A DNA stretch of 61,511 nt, from positions 1-61,511 of the forward strand of contig JAVHSH010000007.1 of NCBI GenBank assembly GCA_036172095.1, written 5' to 3'. Below are positions 8,476 through 18,259 of this stretch, one piece after another. Made by a program: the position numbers and the translations under genes. How positions within the stretch are numbered: position 1 is the stretch's first letter; every line of letters starts with the position of its first letter. A model generated the notes under the pieces. The model did not search any database and had not been told where the DNA came from. It saw only the letters and a list, made by a program, of their open reading frames with translations. The DNA is from JAKBEU01 sp036172095 (GTDB lineage Bacteria; Patescibacteriota; Microgenomatia; UBA1406; GWC2-37-13).

Positions 8476-9138
8476 ATGAACAAAAATCGACTACTTGCTC
8501 CGTTATTTTTATTTTTCATCTCGTTTTATCTGTGTGCAGGATCCGTTTTTGCGACAAAGTTCGATCTTATTCCTCCCACAGGGACTCTCGAAAGAGGGCA
8601 AGATATTACCTTCACGATAAATATCGACACCGAAGGGGCTTCCTTGACGACAATTCAATCAGGCTTAACCTACGATGCTCAATTGTTACAGTATGTAAGT
8701 GTAACTGCTGGAGCCGCAATGAATGCTGTCGTAGCTGATACGACCACTTATGGAACCGGAAAAATTCTTTTTACTGGAACGAGCAATGCTGGATTCAATG
8801 GAACCGGTGTTTTTGCAACGGTCGTATTCAAGATAATTGCGCAAAGCGCTGGAGAAACAGAAATCTGTACCTTGTGGCTTCCGACTCCAACCGCAACTCC
8901 TGGCCCGACATCTATAATTCCTACTAATCCACCAGTCCCAACTCTCCCTCCCCAACCAACAGCGCTCCCTCGAACTGGTATCGCAGACTCCCGAAACACA
9001 GCGGTAACAGCCGCTCTTATTTTCTTTGCTGTTGCTGGCGGTGTCTTTTATATCGCTCAAAAGCAGAAATATTCTGTTCCGGAACCGACAAAAAAACATT
9101 CATTACATCACCCTCATCATCATGAAAAAAGCGCCTGA
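8476..9138 (+). CDS. Cohesin-like surface protein with LPRTG sorting-type tail
   Basis: 220 residues. Signal peptide 1-26, then a cohesin-type beta-sandwich (about 28-135; LERGQDITFTINIDTEG, GKILFTGTSNAGFNGTGVFATVVFKI), a Pro/Thr-rich linker (135-163), LPRTG at 164-168, a transmembrane helix (about 175-195) and a basic His-rich end. The layout is that of a sortase substrate or tail-anchored wall protein, except that the tail after the helix is longer (about 25 residues) than in classical LPxTG signals. No sortase is encoded in the window. The end overlaps the peroxiredoxin start by 17 bp. Confidence 0.7.
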   Translation: MNKNRLLAPLFLFFISFYLCAGSVFATKFDLIPPTGTLERGQDITFTINIDTEGASLTTIQSGLTYDAQLLQYVSVTAGAAMNAVVADTTTYGTGKILFTGTSNAGFNGTGVFATVVFKIIAQSAGETEICTLWLPTPTATPGPTSIIPTNPPVPTLPPQPTALPRTGIADSRNTAVTAALIFFAVAGGVFYIAQKQKYSVPEPTKKHSLHHPHHHEKSA

Positions 9139-9574
9139 GTTCTCATTACCCGATCAAGATGGTGTTATGAGAACACTTTCTGATTATAAAGGCTCTTGGG
9201 TTCTTATATATTTTTATCCAAAAGATGACACTCCCGGTTGCACGAAAGAGGCATGTGGATTCCGAGATTTGGCAAGTGAATATAAAAAAAATAATATCAT
9301 CATCTTAGGAATTTCGAAGGATTCTGTCGCATCTCATAAAAAGTTTGCCGAAAAATATCATCTTACCTTACCTTTGCTGAGTGATGAAACCAAAGACGTC
9401 ATCAAAGCATATGGTGCGTGGGGTGAAAAAAAATTCATGGGTCAGACATTTGATGGAGTGAAACGAATAAGCTTTTTGATTAACCCAGATCAAACAATCC
9501 AAAAAGAATACCTTAAGGTGGATGTCTTTAATCACTCAAAAGAAATCATGGATGACGCTACTTCTTCGCTTTAA
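9122..9574 (+). CDS. bcp: Thioredoxin-dependent peroxiredoxin, BCP/PrxQ type
   Basis: Reduces peroxides using thioredoxin. 150 residues: FYPKDDTPGCTKEACGFRD holds peroxidatic Cys40 and resolving Cys45 at the five-residue spacing of BCP/PrxQ. The ATG at 9122 is chosen because the protein then begins MKKAPEFSLPDQDG as the family does; an upstream in-frame start at 9026 lies inside the preceding gene. It overlaps that gene by 17 bp and the convergent surface-protein gene by 17 bp. Thioredoxin is encoded at 41561-41881. Confidence 0.92.
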   Translation: MKKAPEFSLPDQDGVMRTLSDYKGSWVLIYFYPKDDTPGCTKEACGFRDLASEYKKNNIIILGISKDSVASHKKFAEKYHLTLPLLSDETKDVIKAYGAWGEKKFMGQTFDGVKRISFLINPDQTIQKEYLKVDVFNHSKEIMDDATSSL

Positions 9575-11408
9575 TAAAGAGAGCTATTGCTGCCAATACC
9601 AGAATCACCAGTATAATACCTGTCACTACCATTGCAACATTCTTGTTTTCAAACAAACGTGATGGGAGCAAATTTTTGCTCTCTCCACTTATTTTTGAAA
9701 GCGCAATATATGATTGCTGATTCTTTTTATTCGCAGTTGCAGCAGTTTCGAGTTCTTCAGCTGTTGGTTTGCTTATGACGACTCCGTCCCTTTTTGCAAG
9801 TAATAAATTTAATTTATTGTCAGTGATATATGTCGTATTCTCTTTAACGAATTGAGAGGTTGTCTTTATCGAATGCTGTGATGTCCCAGGATTCATAATA
9901 TCAATATAGTATTCGAATACGGGAAGATCATTTGAGTAGATGATAAAGAATCCTTTTTCATCAGTAACCATTTCAAAGACAACCTCATCATCCATTTTTT
10001 GCTTTATCTGAATAGTTGCGAATGGAATCGGTATATTATTCTCGTCATAAGCTACTCCTTCAATATGATTAAGAATCGGTTCATAAATTTTTATGTCATA
10101 ATTCTCAACTGGAGCAAATACGCTATCTTTCCATGCTGGATCTGTAAGCTTAACTTTTGCTGCCTGTGGCACAAGGGCTTCGAGCGGTATCTCTTCTTTT
10201 CCAATGGAAATAGAATACTCCCCAAACTTATCTGCATAGGTGCATTCACCTACACGGGTACGTCCCCGTTCTGTGACCATACAGACACGAGATAATGGGA
10301 AACTGCTCTTTCCTGCATATATGATAAAGTCTCCCATGTCGACCGCTTCATCAGCGGTCATAACCTCTGCAACTGCCACGGTATATGGTTGGCCTTTTGG
10401 TTGAAGTGGAATATCATGGTGAGTCGCAACCCCTTGCACTTCCTCGAATACTTTCGCAGGTGAATACAAATCGGAATAAATCATATTGTAGTTTTGATCG
10501 AGGGTTGGAGTGCTTATGAATTGATGAGTGTTTGGACCCTGTATTTTCATAGAATACATACCAGGCTTTTCGACAAGGATATTAAATAGACCACTCATAT
10601 CCGTAACATCATTATTCCCTTCAAATTGTTGAGTCGCCGGCTTACCAGTGCTGTCGTTTAAGATTACCTCAACGTCCTCCATAGGTTCAAGCGAAACCGC
10701 ATCAAATGCACGTCCATATGGGTCCCATGTTATCATTGTGCAATCCTTACTTTTGCTGGCAACTTGTGCGTCAACGAAAGTAAATCCTATCTGGGCAAGT
10801 TGTTGTGTATTATTGGCACCAGCGGATGCCACCTCTGTATCTCCACCTTTTGCTGTTGGTGGCACATTCCCCACTGCATAATAGGTATATTCTATGTGGG
10901 CCGTATAGTCACCTTCCTGTGTTAAGACATTTACTGGACCATTAGGAACTTCTTGTGGAGCCGTTGACCCTAGCACGTTATTTTGTTGTGCCTTCATTGC
11001 AACAACTGTTCCCCCTGCTGCAAACCCAATTGTCTTGCAACCAGGTTTCTTTTCAACGCTTTTTTCTATCTTTTTTTTGTTGGCGTCTAACTTATCTGCA
11101 CAGTTTGGGTTTCCTATTTTTCCTGCTTTACACTTTTTCTCAAAATTTTCATTTTCTTCAATTTCCTTATTATTGCTGTTACAACGCACAATCTGACAGG
11201 AAGCGGCCTCACAGGTGCCCGTTAGTTGTACATCGACTTGGGCTCTTTTGAACCATGCTGGAGGTGGAGAGCCGACTAATTTCGGTGAAAGACATGTACG
11301 TATCGAGCCTTGAGTTATCATACCCGCATTACCTGTTTCGCGTGCATAAACACCGCTTCCGACAAATATTGAAAGAATGAAAACAAATAAAAAAAAATTT
11401 TTGTTCAT
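9558..11408 (-). CDS. Surface paralogue 1 with carboxypeptidase-regulatory-like repeats
   Basis: 616 residues. Signal peptide (1-22), a Cys-containing N-terminal region, then three beta-sandwich blocks: one after CTMITWDPYGRAFDAVSLEP (about 218-300), one at about 340-430, and one after HIEGVAYDENNIPIPFATIQ (about 445-540). A C-terminal membrane helix (about 592-613) ends in KAKK, placing the bulk outside the cell. WDP.GR.FDA and IEG.AYD blocks are shared with the other paralogues at 11410, 24054, 26332 and 43625. It is one bp from paralogue 2. Function unknown; association with the secretion-like machine is inferred from the PrgI fusion. Confidence 0.75.
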   Translation of the reverse strand: MNKNFFLFVFILSIFVGSGVYARETGNAGMITQGSIRTCLSPKLVGSPPPAWFKRAQVDVQLTGTCEAASCQIVRCNSNNKEIEENENFEKKCKAGKIGNPNCADKLDANKKKIEKSVEKKPGCKTIGFAAGGTVVAMKAQQNNVLGSTAPQEVPNGPVNVLTQEGDYTAHIEYTYYAVGNVPPTAKGGDTEVASAGANNTQQLAQIGFTFVDAQVASKSKDCTMITWDPYGRAFDAVSLEPMEDVEVILNDSTGKPATQQFEGNNDVTDMSGLFNILVEKPGMYSMKIQGPNTHQFISTPTLDQNYNMIYSDLYSPAKVFEEVQGVATHHDIPLQPKGQPYTVAVAEVMTADEAVDMGDFIIYAGKSSFPLSRVCMVTERGRTRVGECTYADKFGEYSISIGKEEIPLEALVPQAAKVKLTDPAWKDSVFAPVENYDIKIYEPILNHIEGVAYDENNIPIPFATIQIKQKMDDEVVFEMVTDEKGFFIIYSNDLPVFEYYIDIMNPGTSQHSIKTTSQFVKENTTYITDNKLNLLLAKRDGVVISKPTAEELETAATANKKNQQSYIALSKISGESKNLLPSRLFENKNVAMVVTGIILVILVLAAIALFIKAKK

Positions 11409-11409
11409 A

Positions 11410-13332
11410 TTAATATTGTGGTGTCTGTTTAGACTTCATCATGACAAATACACCTACTCCAACCATAACCAATACGAGTATGACCACGACAATCATCATG
11501 ACACCTGACGAACCACCAAACGTACCCCCAGCTGTCTGTGGGACTGGTGAAACCTGATTAGAAGCGTTACTCAATCCTGTGGTTATTTTCTTAGTTCCAG
11601 TACCTTTACTACTTCCTGCGGAGGACAATGCTTGTAAATCAGAGTCTTTTACCACTTCTTTTACTTTCACCTGGGAAGCATAGACTTCGGTATTTGAAGT
11701 TTTTTTAGTCTCAAATGGTTTTATCCCTTCCGCTACAAAAAACTTTACATTTTGTTTAATAAAAGTTCCTGTATCGATAACAATTATTTCTCCTGTTGGT
11801 TTTTTATAGCGAAGTTCAAATGGAAAACGAGGAAGATGTTGTGAGCCAATTTTATATTGTCCTTTCTCATCGGCAACAGTTATATACATTGGATTGTTAC
11901 TGAAGGTTGTATACACCCCAACAATTGCTCCTGGGATTGCTATGTGATTTGCATCATATGCCACTCCTTCAATATATTGAGGTAACGGTTTAACGTTATA
12001 CGATGTCCCTGTCGTCGCAGCATTCACATCTATCTTTTTGGAAAAAAAGCTCCATAATTTTTCAAATACATCAAGTAATTTATTACTGTTTTGTTTTTTT
12101 GCAAATACACCTGTTGTGTAAAAGGAGTTAAGTTCAAAGTCGACAGTCATATTTTCAAAGTACAACTGTTTTCCTGCTGAATCTACCGGCTCCTGATCAA
12201 TATGTTCTTCATACTCACCCAAGTCATTTGTAAATGATATCTTTTCTTGTGTTACTGGATTATTGTCTTCGCCGATATACCCTATCGTCATTAATATCTT
12301 AGACTTGGGATGAGATACTCTTCCAAATATGGATACTTGCCCCTTATCTCTTTCTTCAAGTTTTTCCAGTCTTTGGAGGGTTGTTATTAATAGTGATTGA
12401 TCAGTTACTGTAACAGGAATATGTGCAATAGCCACACTTCCTTTAACCTCTTCAACCTCCTGACCAGTTTGATATATATTTGTTTTTCCCTCTGAATCCA
12501 TAAATAAATCCTGATAAGCGGTCTTCACTGCGGTTAATGGAGCGATTGTTGCATTTGTAGAAGTAATGCGCAGTTTATAGAATCCTGGTTCAACATAAAA
12601 ACTATACTGTCCATTCGTTGAACGGGAAGTGTCTGGGTTTGTGACACCAAGACCGGAGGGAACATCACTGAATGTCCCGCCTTTTGGACCTTTGGAAAGG
12701 GTAACTTGGACACCTTTAACAGGATTAAGTGTTACTGCATCAAATACGTATCCTCGGGGATCCCATCCGATTTTCACACATTTTGATGTATCTCCACTTA
12801 GTTTGGTAAAATCAAATGTTCCTTGTTGTTGTGCCCCAAGATTGCCCGTTTCTGTTCCATTATTGCCCGCCCCATTATCAGCCTGTACCCAAGACCATTG
12901 ATGTATAACTCCTGGTAAGTATTGATCGTGCCAGGAAACTGCTGTGGTAAAAGCTGAACCATCGCCATTTGTTTTTCTTGCAGGAACCTGCCCACCGTTT
13001 ACTCCTCCAACTGTACAGCCCTCTCCATCACACCCAATACCTTGTAGAGCGGTCAGATCATCGTGTTTCCCGAATAGAGTATCATCAACACCAGCAATAC
13101 CTGTCGTACATTTCGTTCCTATTGCGGAAGTTATGCAAACAAAAACCCATGTATCGGAGTCGCCCTGTGCTTTAATCTCACCGTCAGGTTTAATAGAAAG
13201 GTTTGCAGTATGACCTGATGCGGCAACCTTTAAACAGTCACTGATAAACCCATCAATCACTGCATGTGCGTCTTTTATGAGGAATATATTTATTAATAGA
13301 ACGAAAGATAAGCCAATTAATAGTTTTTTCAT
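11410..13332 (-). CDS. Surface paralogue 2 with carboxypeptidase-regulatory-like repeats
   Basis: 640 residues. Signal peptide (1-24), then CVKIGWDPRGYVFDAVTLNP opening the first beta-sandwich (about 190-270), a middle block with HPKSKILMTIGYIGEDNNPV, YIEGVAYDANHIAIPGAIVG opening the last (about 455-540), a low-complexity Ser/Gly/Thr linker, and a membrane helix near residues 612-634 ending KSKQTPQY. Same order of blocks as paralogue 1. A good promoter lies just upstream (TTGACA, 17 bp, TACACT). It is divergent from the VirB6-like gene, linking these proteins to the secretion-like machine. Confidence 0.75.
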   Translation of the reverse strand: MKKLLIGLSFVLLINIFLIKDAHAVIDGFISDCLKVAASGHTANLSIKPDGEIKAQGDSDTWVFVCITSAIGTKCTTGIAGVDDTLFGKHDDLTALQGIGCDGEGCTVGGVNGGQVPARKTNGDGSAFTTAVSWHDQYLPGVIHQWSWVQADNGAGNNGTETGNLGAQQQGTFDFTKLSGDTSKCVKIGWDPRGYVFDAVTLNPVKGVQVTLSKGPKGGTFSDVPSGLGVTNPDTSRSTNGQYSFYVEPGFYKLRITSTNATIAPLTAVKTAYQDLFMDSEGKTNIYQTGQEVEEVKGSVAIAHIPVTVTDQSLLITTLQRLEKLEERDKGQVSIFGRVSHPKSKILMTIGYIGEDNNPVTQEKISFTNDLGEYEEHIDQEPVDSAGKQLYFENMTVDFELNSFYTTGVFAKKQNSNKLLDVFEKLWSFFSKKIDVNAATTGTSYNVKPLPQYIEGVAYDANHIAIPGAIVGVYTTFSNNPMYITVADEKGQYKIGSQHLPRFPFELRYKKPTGEIIVIDTGTFIKQNVKFFVAEGIKPFETKKTSNTEVYASQVKVKEVVKDSDLQALSSAGSSKGTGTKKITTGLSNASNQVSPVPQTAGGTFGGSSGVMMIVVVILVLVMVGVGVFVMMKSKQTPQY

Positions 13333-13340
13333 ATATTTTT

Positions 13341-13369
13341 AGTGTAATTGTATATATACATATTGTCAA
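13341..13369 (-). promoter_or_regulatory. Promoter of surface paralogues 2 and 1
   Basis: On the minus strand TTGACA (13364-13369), a 17 bp spacer and TACACT (13341-13346). The -10 ends 8 nt before the ATG at 13332. This is the clearest -35/-10 pair in the window and still gives an almost leaderless transcript. Confidence 0.7.
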
Positions 13370-13397
13370 CCAGCCGCCATTACAGTACCATGAAAGT

Positions 13398-15995
13398 ATG
13401 GCGAGAAAATTAGCCGGTTTTGTTGGTATCGTTTTTTTCACACTCTTTTTTGTCGCCTCTGTATTGGCTGCTGACCCACCAGCCGCAGCACCCGCCACGC
13501 CACTTCCCTGTTCTATTGATCCACGGCTCGGCAATTGCCCGAAGGACTTACCTGATATTTATAAGAAAAGCGCATTCTATAAGGGAGAAAAATGCGTTGC
13601 CACCTATGATGAGTTCATAAAAAACCCGTTGATAAATCACTACTGGTCATTGGATGAGCAGACGACATCCCAAGGAAAAGCGAATGAAAGAGCTCGTCAA
13701 TTTCTATACTGGGTAATGACAAAAAGTGCTATTGATCAACACCCAGCAATACGTCAAATTTGGACCGTTACTCAAAATATAACTCTCTTTCTCTTTCTTC
13801 TCGTTGCAGCTCTTTTTGGTATCGGATATATTGTCGGTCAACGCTCCGACTTTCAAATAAAAATGCAGGTGTGGCCCATTGTCTACAAGATTGGAGCAGG
13901 ACTTCTCTATATTATCTTCTCTTACGCGATAATCATGACATTTGTTCAGCTCTCGGAGATCATCATGAAATTTTTTATAGAATCACTTGGTGGAGACAGA
14001 TTGTTTAATATTTATTTTACTGGGGCACAAAGTAAGGAAGATAGTTATGCCACATTTGTTGGATGTCGTGATCTTAATTTTAAAGTACAAGAGGCAATTT
14101 CCGCGGAAATGTTTCTCATGAAGGTGACAAATGTCACATATTATCTGATGGGTATCATGATGCTTCTTCGAAAAATACTTCTCTGGTTCTTGTTATTCGC
14201 TGCACCGTTCCTCGCTCTTCTTATGCCGTTTGTCTTTATCAGAAATGTGGGGTGGATCTGGATAGGAGTTTTTGCACAATGGGTGTTTTATGGTCCGCTC
14301 TTTGCCCTATTCCTTGGAGCTCTGACGAAAATCTGGCAAAGTGGTATTCCATTCCCGTTTGATTTTTCAAGAGCGACACAGGTTTCCGGATATATCTATC
14401 CAACAGGAATTAATATTGTGTACGGTGGACCAGCACAGATAGGAAGCCAAATTATTGGAGCACTTAATAATGGAAATTATGTCGACACGTTTGTTGAATA
14501 TGTAATTTCTCTGATTATGTTATGGGCGGTTATATGGTTTCCTTGGTGGCTCCTGCGTATTTTCCGTGACTACTGCTGTGATGGAATAATGGCTATGAAG
14601 AATGTATTGATGTCTATGTATGACCGTATGGCGCCACCACCACCAAAAACACCACCGTCTGCTCCAACTGCATCTCACTCGTTCAACAACACATCGATGA
14701 AATCGACAAGAGATATCGAAACCCAGATGCATATAAAGATGGAGACATTGCAGGAAATTAAACAGACGAAAACTGAAGACATCACCAAATCGCTCAATCT
14801 TTCCATGAATAAAATTACCGATGTTGCCAAATTCGAAACAAATAAGCAGACAAATGAGACTGTGAGAAAGAATATTGACATGTTGTCTCAACCAACGAAA
14901 GCTAATACACCGGCTGAGCGACAAAAGTTCATGAATATTCGTACTGAATTGTTTAATAGAACCATTAAGGACGATAAGGTGGCTCGCCAAATCCTTTCCT
15001 CTATTTCATCTTCTCGAACAGAGATGAACTCACGAAAAGAAGAGATATTAAAAACAGTCCCTCGTTCCGTTACTGCGCCACAAGCAGTTGCTTATAAGGT
15101 GAATATCAGCAATGACAAGGTCACTTCAATGAACACGACACTCATGAATACTGTCAGCTCTAATACTTCCATCATGGAGAATATCACCAAGGCAACTCAA
15201 GCGCCTGCACAACAAATACAAACCGTCTTAAGCTCATATAAAGTGAATATCGCAAAAGCGCCTGCACAAATCTTGACGAATATCACAAAAGAAACAGGAA
15301 TAGCTACCGACACGGTAAAGTCGATCATTAAGGCAATTGCAGAATCCGTCAAGAAAAATAAAGATGTTGTCAAAAAGGTTGCAGAGAAAGAACAGATGAA
15401 AGAAGAAGATGTACAACGAGTAATTGAAACTCAAACTCCTCTTGTTTCAGAACCAGAAAAGACAATTGAACAAACCGTTGCGATTCCTCCAAGTGTTTCA
15501 ATTGAAGACTACGAAGAAGTCAAAAAGATGTGGACTCAACAATATGAAAAAGGTGAAGTCCCCGCATCGGAAAATATCACATCCCGTGAACAATGGGTCG
15601 ATCAGGATATTGTCTTTATTACGAACACACTCAATAAGCTTCTCTCTGCCGACGATAAGTTACGCCAAGAAGGAATTGATGATCTTGCATACATTCTCCC
15701 AATTTTCTTGATCAACAGTCTCAAGGGTGAGGAACTTATCGTGTACTTAAAAGCAAAGATTGAAGCGGCCAAATTCGTTAAGCATGATATGGATAAGGAA
15801 CGAGAGATCACTGAAAAACTAAAGAAGAAATCCGAAGAGACAGAAGAATTTGTCGACGTAAAGAAAAAGACCGAAGAGAATACAAAAACTCTTGAGATGA
15901 GTCAGGACCTCCCAGGTGAAGAAGAAAAGCCTAAACAAGAACCAACGCCTTTGGAAAACGAGTCAACACCTCAACCCCTTCCTCCGAAACTGTGA
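13398..15995 (+). CDS. VirB6/TrbL-like polytopic membrane protein with long helical tail
   Basis: 865 residues. Signal-like hydrophobic N-terminus (about 8-25), an extracytoplasmic segment with several Cys, then about six membrane helices between 120 and 400 (LFLFLLVAALFGIGYIVG, LLYIIFSYAIIMTFVQL, ILLWFLLFAAPFLALLMPF). After WFPWWLLRIFRDYCCDGIMAM comes a Pro-rich hinge and a roughly 450-residue hydrophilic helical/coiled-coil tail rich in Lys, Glu and Thr. The polytopic core resembles VirB6/TrbL channel subunits of type IV secretion systems. The family call rests on architecture and neighbourhood, not a single diagnostic motif. The last 65 bp overlap the convergent M24 gene. Confidence 0.6.
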   Translation: MARKLAGFVGIVFFTLFFVASVLAADPPAAAPATPLPCSIDPRLGNCPKDLPDIYKKSAFYKGEKCVATYDEFIKNPLINHYWSLDEQTTSQGKANERARQFLYWVMTKSAIDQHPAIRQIWTVTQNITLFLFLLVAALFGIGYIVGQRSDFQIKMQVWPIVYKIGAGLLYIIFSYAIIMTFVQLSEIIMKFFIESLGGDRLFNIYFTGAQSKEDSYATFVGCRDLNFKVQEAISAEMFLMKVTNVTYYLMGIMMLLRKILLWFLLFAAPFLALLMPFVFIRNVGWIWIGVFAQWVFYGPLFALFLGALTKIWQSGIPFPFDFSRATQVSGYIYPTGINIVYGGPAQIGSQIIGALNNGNYVDTFVEYVISLIMLWAVIWFPWWLLRIFRDYCCDGIMAMKNVLMSMYDRMAPPPPKTPPSAPTASHSFNNTSMKSTRDIETQMHIKMETLQEIKQTKTEDITKSLNLSMNKITDVAKFETNKQTNETVRKNIDMLSQPTKANTPAERQKFMNIRTELFNRTIKDDKVARQILSSISSSRTEMNSRKEEILKTVPRSVTAPQAVAYKVNISNDKVTSMNTTLMNTVSSNTSIMENITKATQAPAQQIQTVLSSYKVNIAKAPAQILTNITKETGIATDTVKSIIKAIAESVKKNKDVVKKVAEKEQMKEEDVQRVIETQTPLVSEPEKTIEQTVAIPPSVSIEDYEEVKKMWTQQYEKGEVPASENITSREQWVDQDIVFITNTLNKLLSADDKLRQEGIDDLAYILPIFLINSLKGEELIVYLKAKIEAAKFVKHDMDKEREITEKLKKKSEETEEFVDVKKKTEENTKTLEMSQDLPGEEEKPKQEPTPLENESTPQPLPPKL

Positions 15996-16998
15996 TAGTG
16001 TCCTCAATTCGCATTCCCCATTTATCCGGGATATATATTCCTGGTTCAATGGTGAATACCTGTCCGACTTTTTTGATATCTGAGGAAATTATATTCACTC
16101 GAGGGGCCTCATGAACTTCAAGTCCAATCCCATGCCCCGTTGAATGACTGAAATTGGGAAGATTATTTTTTTGCAGTTCATTGCGGCAAAATGCGTCTAT
16201 GGATTTCAATTCCGTAGCAGTATCCACATATGCAACTGTCTTTTTCTGTACTTCAAGTAGTTTTGCATAGGTGTTCTTGATTTCATCAGACACTCCCCCT
16301 ACTCCAACCATGCGTGTAATATCTGAGGAATAATTGTGGGATTTTACACCAAAATCGATAAGAAGAAGGGAGCCGTCTTTTATAACGCCCTCACCTTGTT
16401 TAGTGTTGTAGTGAGGGTTTGCAGCATGTGCATCAACGGCAACGATTGGATCAAATGCGATTTGTGCCCCATACCCTTCTCGTACCATTTTTTCCAGTAA
16501 CCATGCAATTTCTTTTTCTGATTGCTCCGGGTGAATATAAGGGGTTATATCTTTTAAAACTTGATCTCCAATGTGACATGCTTGTTTTATTGCAAACAGT
16601 TCCTCATCGGTCTTGATCGATCGATATGGAGAAAGAATGCGTGCAAACGGGAGGAGTTCCATCCCTGTTTTTTTCAATTGTATTTGCTCTCCCCATTTTA
16701 AATCGTCCAATTCACATCCAAGAGTTTTCGCATTCCCTCCATGACACATCCGCCCAACAACTTCAAGCGCTCGCTCTTTTGGTTTAAGAATATAAAGTTC
16801 AGAATCGTCGCTATGTTTTTCTCCTGCATATCGTCCATCGGTGATGATTATTTTCTTGCCATTGATTAATAAAAGATATGCTTCCCGCTCATGAGGGCTG
16901 AGCGGCTCAAACCCAGTAAGATATAAAACGTTATAAAACTGGGATATCAAAAATGCGTCTGTCTTTGCTGTCTGCAACAATGAGGTAATATCAACCAT
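15931..16998 (-). CDS. Xaa-Pro aminopeptidase/dipeptidase (M24)
   Basis: Dinuclear-metal peptidase cleaving X-Pro bonds. 355 residues: N-terminal creatinase-like domain (1-125) and pita-bread catalytic domain. Metal ligands are visible in LLIDFGVKSHNYSSDITRMV (two Asp), HSTGHGIGLEVHEAP (His), FTIEPGIYIP (Glu) and MRIEDTITV (Glu), so the site looks complete. The C-terminal coding sequence overlaps the VirB6-like gene by 65 bp on the opposite strand. The PspC gene follows 5 bp after its start on the complementary map and is probably upstream in the same transcript. Confidence 0.9.
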   Translation of the reverse strand: MVDITSLLQTAKTDAFLISQFYNVLYLTGFEPLSPHEREAYLLLINGKKIIITDGRYAGEKHSDDSELYILKPKERALEVVGRMCHGGNAKTLGCELDDLKWGEQIQLKKTGMELLPFARILSPYRSIKTDEELFAIKQACHIGDQVLKDITPYIHPEQSEKEIAWLLEKMVREGYGAQIAFDPIVAVDAHAANPHYNTKQGEGVIKDGSLLLIDFGVKSHNYSSDITRMVGVGGVSDEIKNTYAKLLEVQKKTVAYVDTATELKSIDAFCRNELQKNNLPNFSHSTGHGIGLEVHEAPRVNIISSDIKKVGQVFTIEPGIYIPDKWGMRIEDTITVSEEGVEVLTRFPKALVLV

Positions 16999-17003
16999 AG
17001 CTA

Positions 17004-17474
17004 TTAGTTCTCATTCTGAGAAACAAGTGCGACGCCAAGGAAGATGATAAGCACCGGCCAAAATTTCTGGATTAAATAAAGATCGATCAATCCAAGATTT
17101 TTGAGCAGGAACAAAATTCCCAATATGACTAAGATGCTTCCAAGATACTGTTGTGATTTTCCTTTTTTTTCATTCATAGCATGTGGTTGTTCATTTTTAA
17201 TTTGGTCCGTAAAATCCTTCACTACGTCTTTCATTTGTTGGACGTTTTCCTTCACTGTGTCTCTGCTATCGTTTGCTTCAGATGTATCGGATGGAAGAAG
17301 CAGCCATAACAAAAGATACATCAAAATACCCGACCCTCCAAATGCGGTGAGTACAATAAAAAGAAAGCGGATCACATTGGGATCAAGATCAAAGTAATCT
17401 GCGATACCTGCCGCAACACCTGCAAGCAGTTTGTTTTTTGTGTTTCGAAGAAGCCGTTTGTCAGTTTTTGTCAT
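17004..17474 (-). CDS. PspC-domain membrane protein with LiaF-like C-terminus
   Basis: 156 residues. PspC domain (NKLLAGVAAGIADYFDLDPNVIRFLF, two membrane helices, about 10-62), a charged amphipathic linker (65-105), then two hydrophobic segments (YLGSILVILGILFLLKNLGL and FWPVLIIFLGVALV) as in LiaI/LiaF-type proteins. Such proteins sense or dampen envelope stress. TACAAT (17481-17486) lies 6 nt before the ATG. It is followed by the M24 peptidase after 5 bp. Confidence 0.8.
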   Translation of the reverse strand: MTKTDKRLLRNTKNKLLAGVAAGIADYFDLDPNVIRFLFIVLTAFGGSGILMYLLLWLLLPSDTSEANDSRDTVKENVQQMKDVVKDFTDQIKNEQPHAMNEKKGKSQQYLGSILVILGILFLLKNLGLIDLYLIQKFWPVLIIFLGVALVSQNEN

Positions 17475-17493
17475 ATTGCAATTGTAACAAAAA

Positions 17494-18204
17494 TTATTTC
17501 TTTAAAAAATCCAAAATAAGGACACGAGGAATGGGCGTGCCTTTTTTTTCTTCAGAAAGCTCCTCAATTGTATTGAGATAAAATCCTTTATCGATAAATG
17601 GCATTATGTAATCGGCGATTGTTTTTGGATACCAACTCAGATCTACCTTCCCCCACAGCGATCGTTTGGTCTGTTCATTCCTATCAAAATAGTGACTCAG
17701 GCTTTTATATTTTGGATTTGTACTTCCTGCTAATTTTTGTGCAAAATAAAATTGGGTATTGAATGGGTGATCGACAGCAATGATGAGATGTCCCGATTTT
17801 CTAAGAATGCGAAAAGACTCATCGGCAAACATCTGTAGATCTTCCACGTATTGTAAGACCATTTTAGAAGTGATAGAGTCAAATGACCCATCTTTAAACG
17901 GCATTTTTTCTGTTACATCTTGCTGTTGAAATGAAAGATTCGGAACGGTTATATATTTATGTTTACACAATTTAATAAAGCTTTCTGAAAAATCTGTCCC
18001 GATTACTTCTTTGGCATTTATTGCAAGCTTCGCAGTAAAATATCCGCTGCCACAGCCGGAATCAAGAACTGATTTATTTTTTAAGTCTCCCAGCAGCTTT
18101 ATTATGATCGGATATATCAGGGTATTATTTAAAACATCCCCTTCTTCTCCCATACCCTCGTTATATATATCAACCGCACTGTCCCATTGAGATTTTGTTT
18201 TCAT
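17494..18204 (-). CDS. Class I SAM-dependent methyltransferase
   Basis: 236 residues. Rossmann motif I VLDSGCGSGYFTAKLA (about 39-55), acidic loop VIGTDFSESF, motif IV-like FDSITSKMVLQYVEDL and post-motif ESFRILRKSGHLIIAVDHP. This is the Methyltransf_11/25 layout with a C-terminal YIMPFIDKGFYLNTIEEL cap. Substrate unknown. It lies 19 bp upstream of the PspC gene on the same strand; TAAAAT is present just before the start. Confidence 0.85.
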   Translation of the reverse strand: MKTKSQWDSAVDIYNEGMGEEGDVLNNTLIYPIIIKLLGDLKNKSVLDSGCGSGYFTAKLAINAKEVIGTDFSESFIKLCKHKYITVPNLSFQQQDVTEKMPFKDGSFDSITSKMVLQYVEDLQMFADESFRILRKSGHLIIAVDHPFNTQFYFAQKLAGSTNPKYKSLSHYFDRNEQTKRSLWGKVDLSWYPKTIADYIMPFIDKGFYLNTIEELSEEKKGTPIPRVLILDFLKK

Positions 18205-18259
18205 ATATTTATTTTACCCTATGAAGAATTTTTTCGTTGCATACCTTCTTTTTCAAAAT

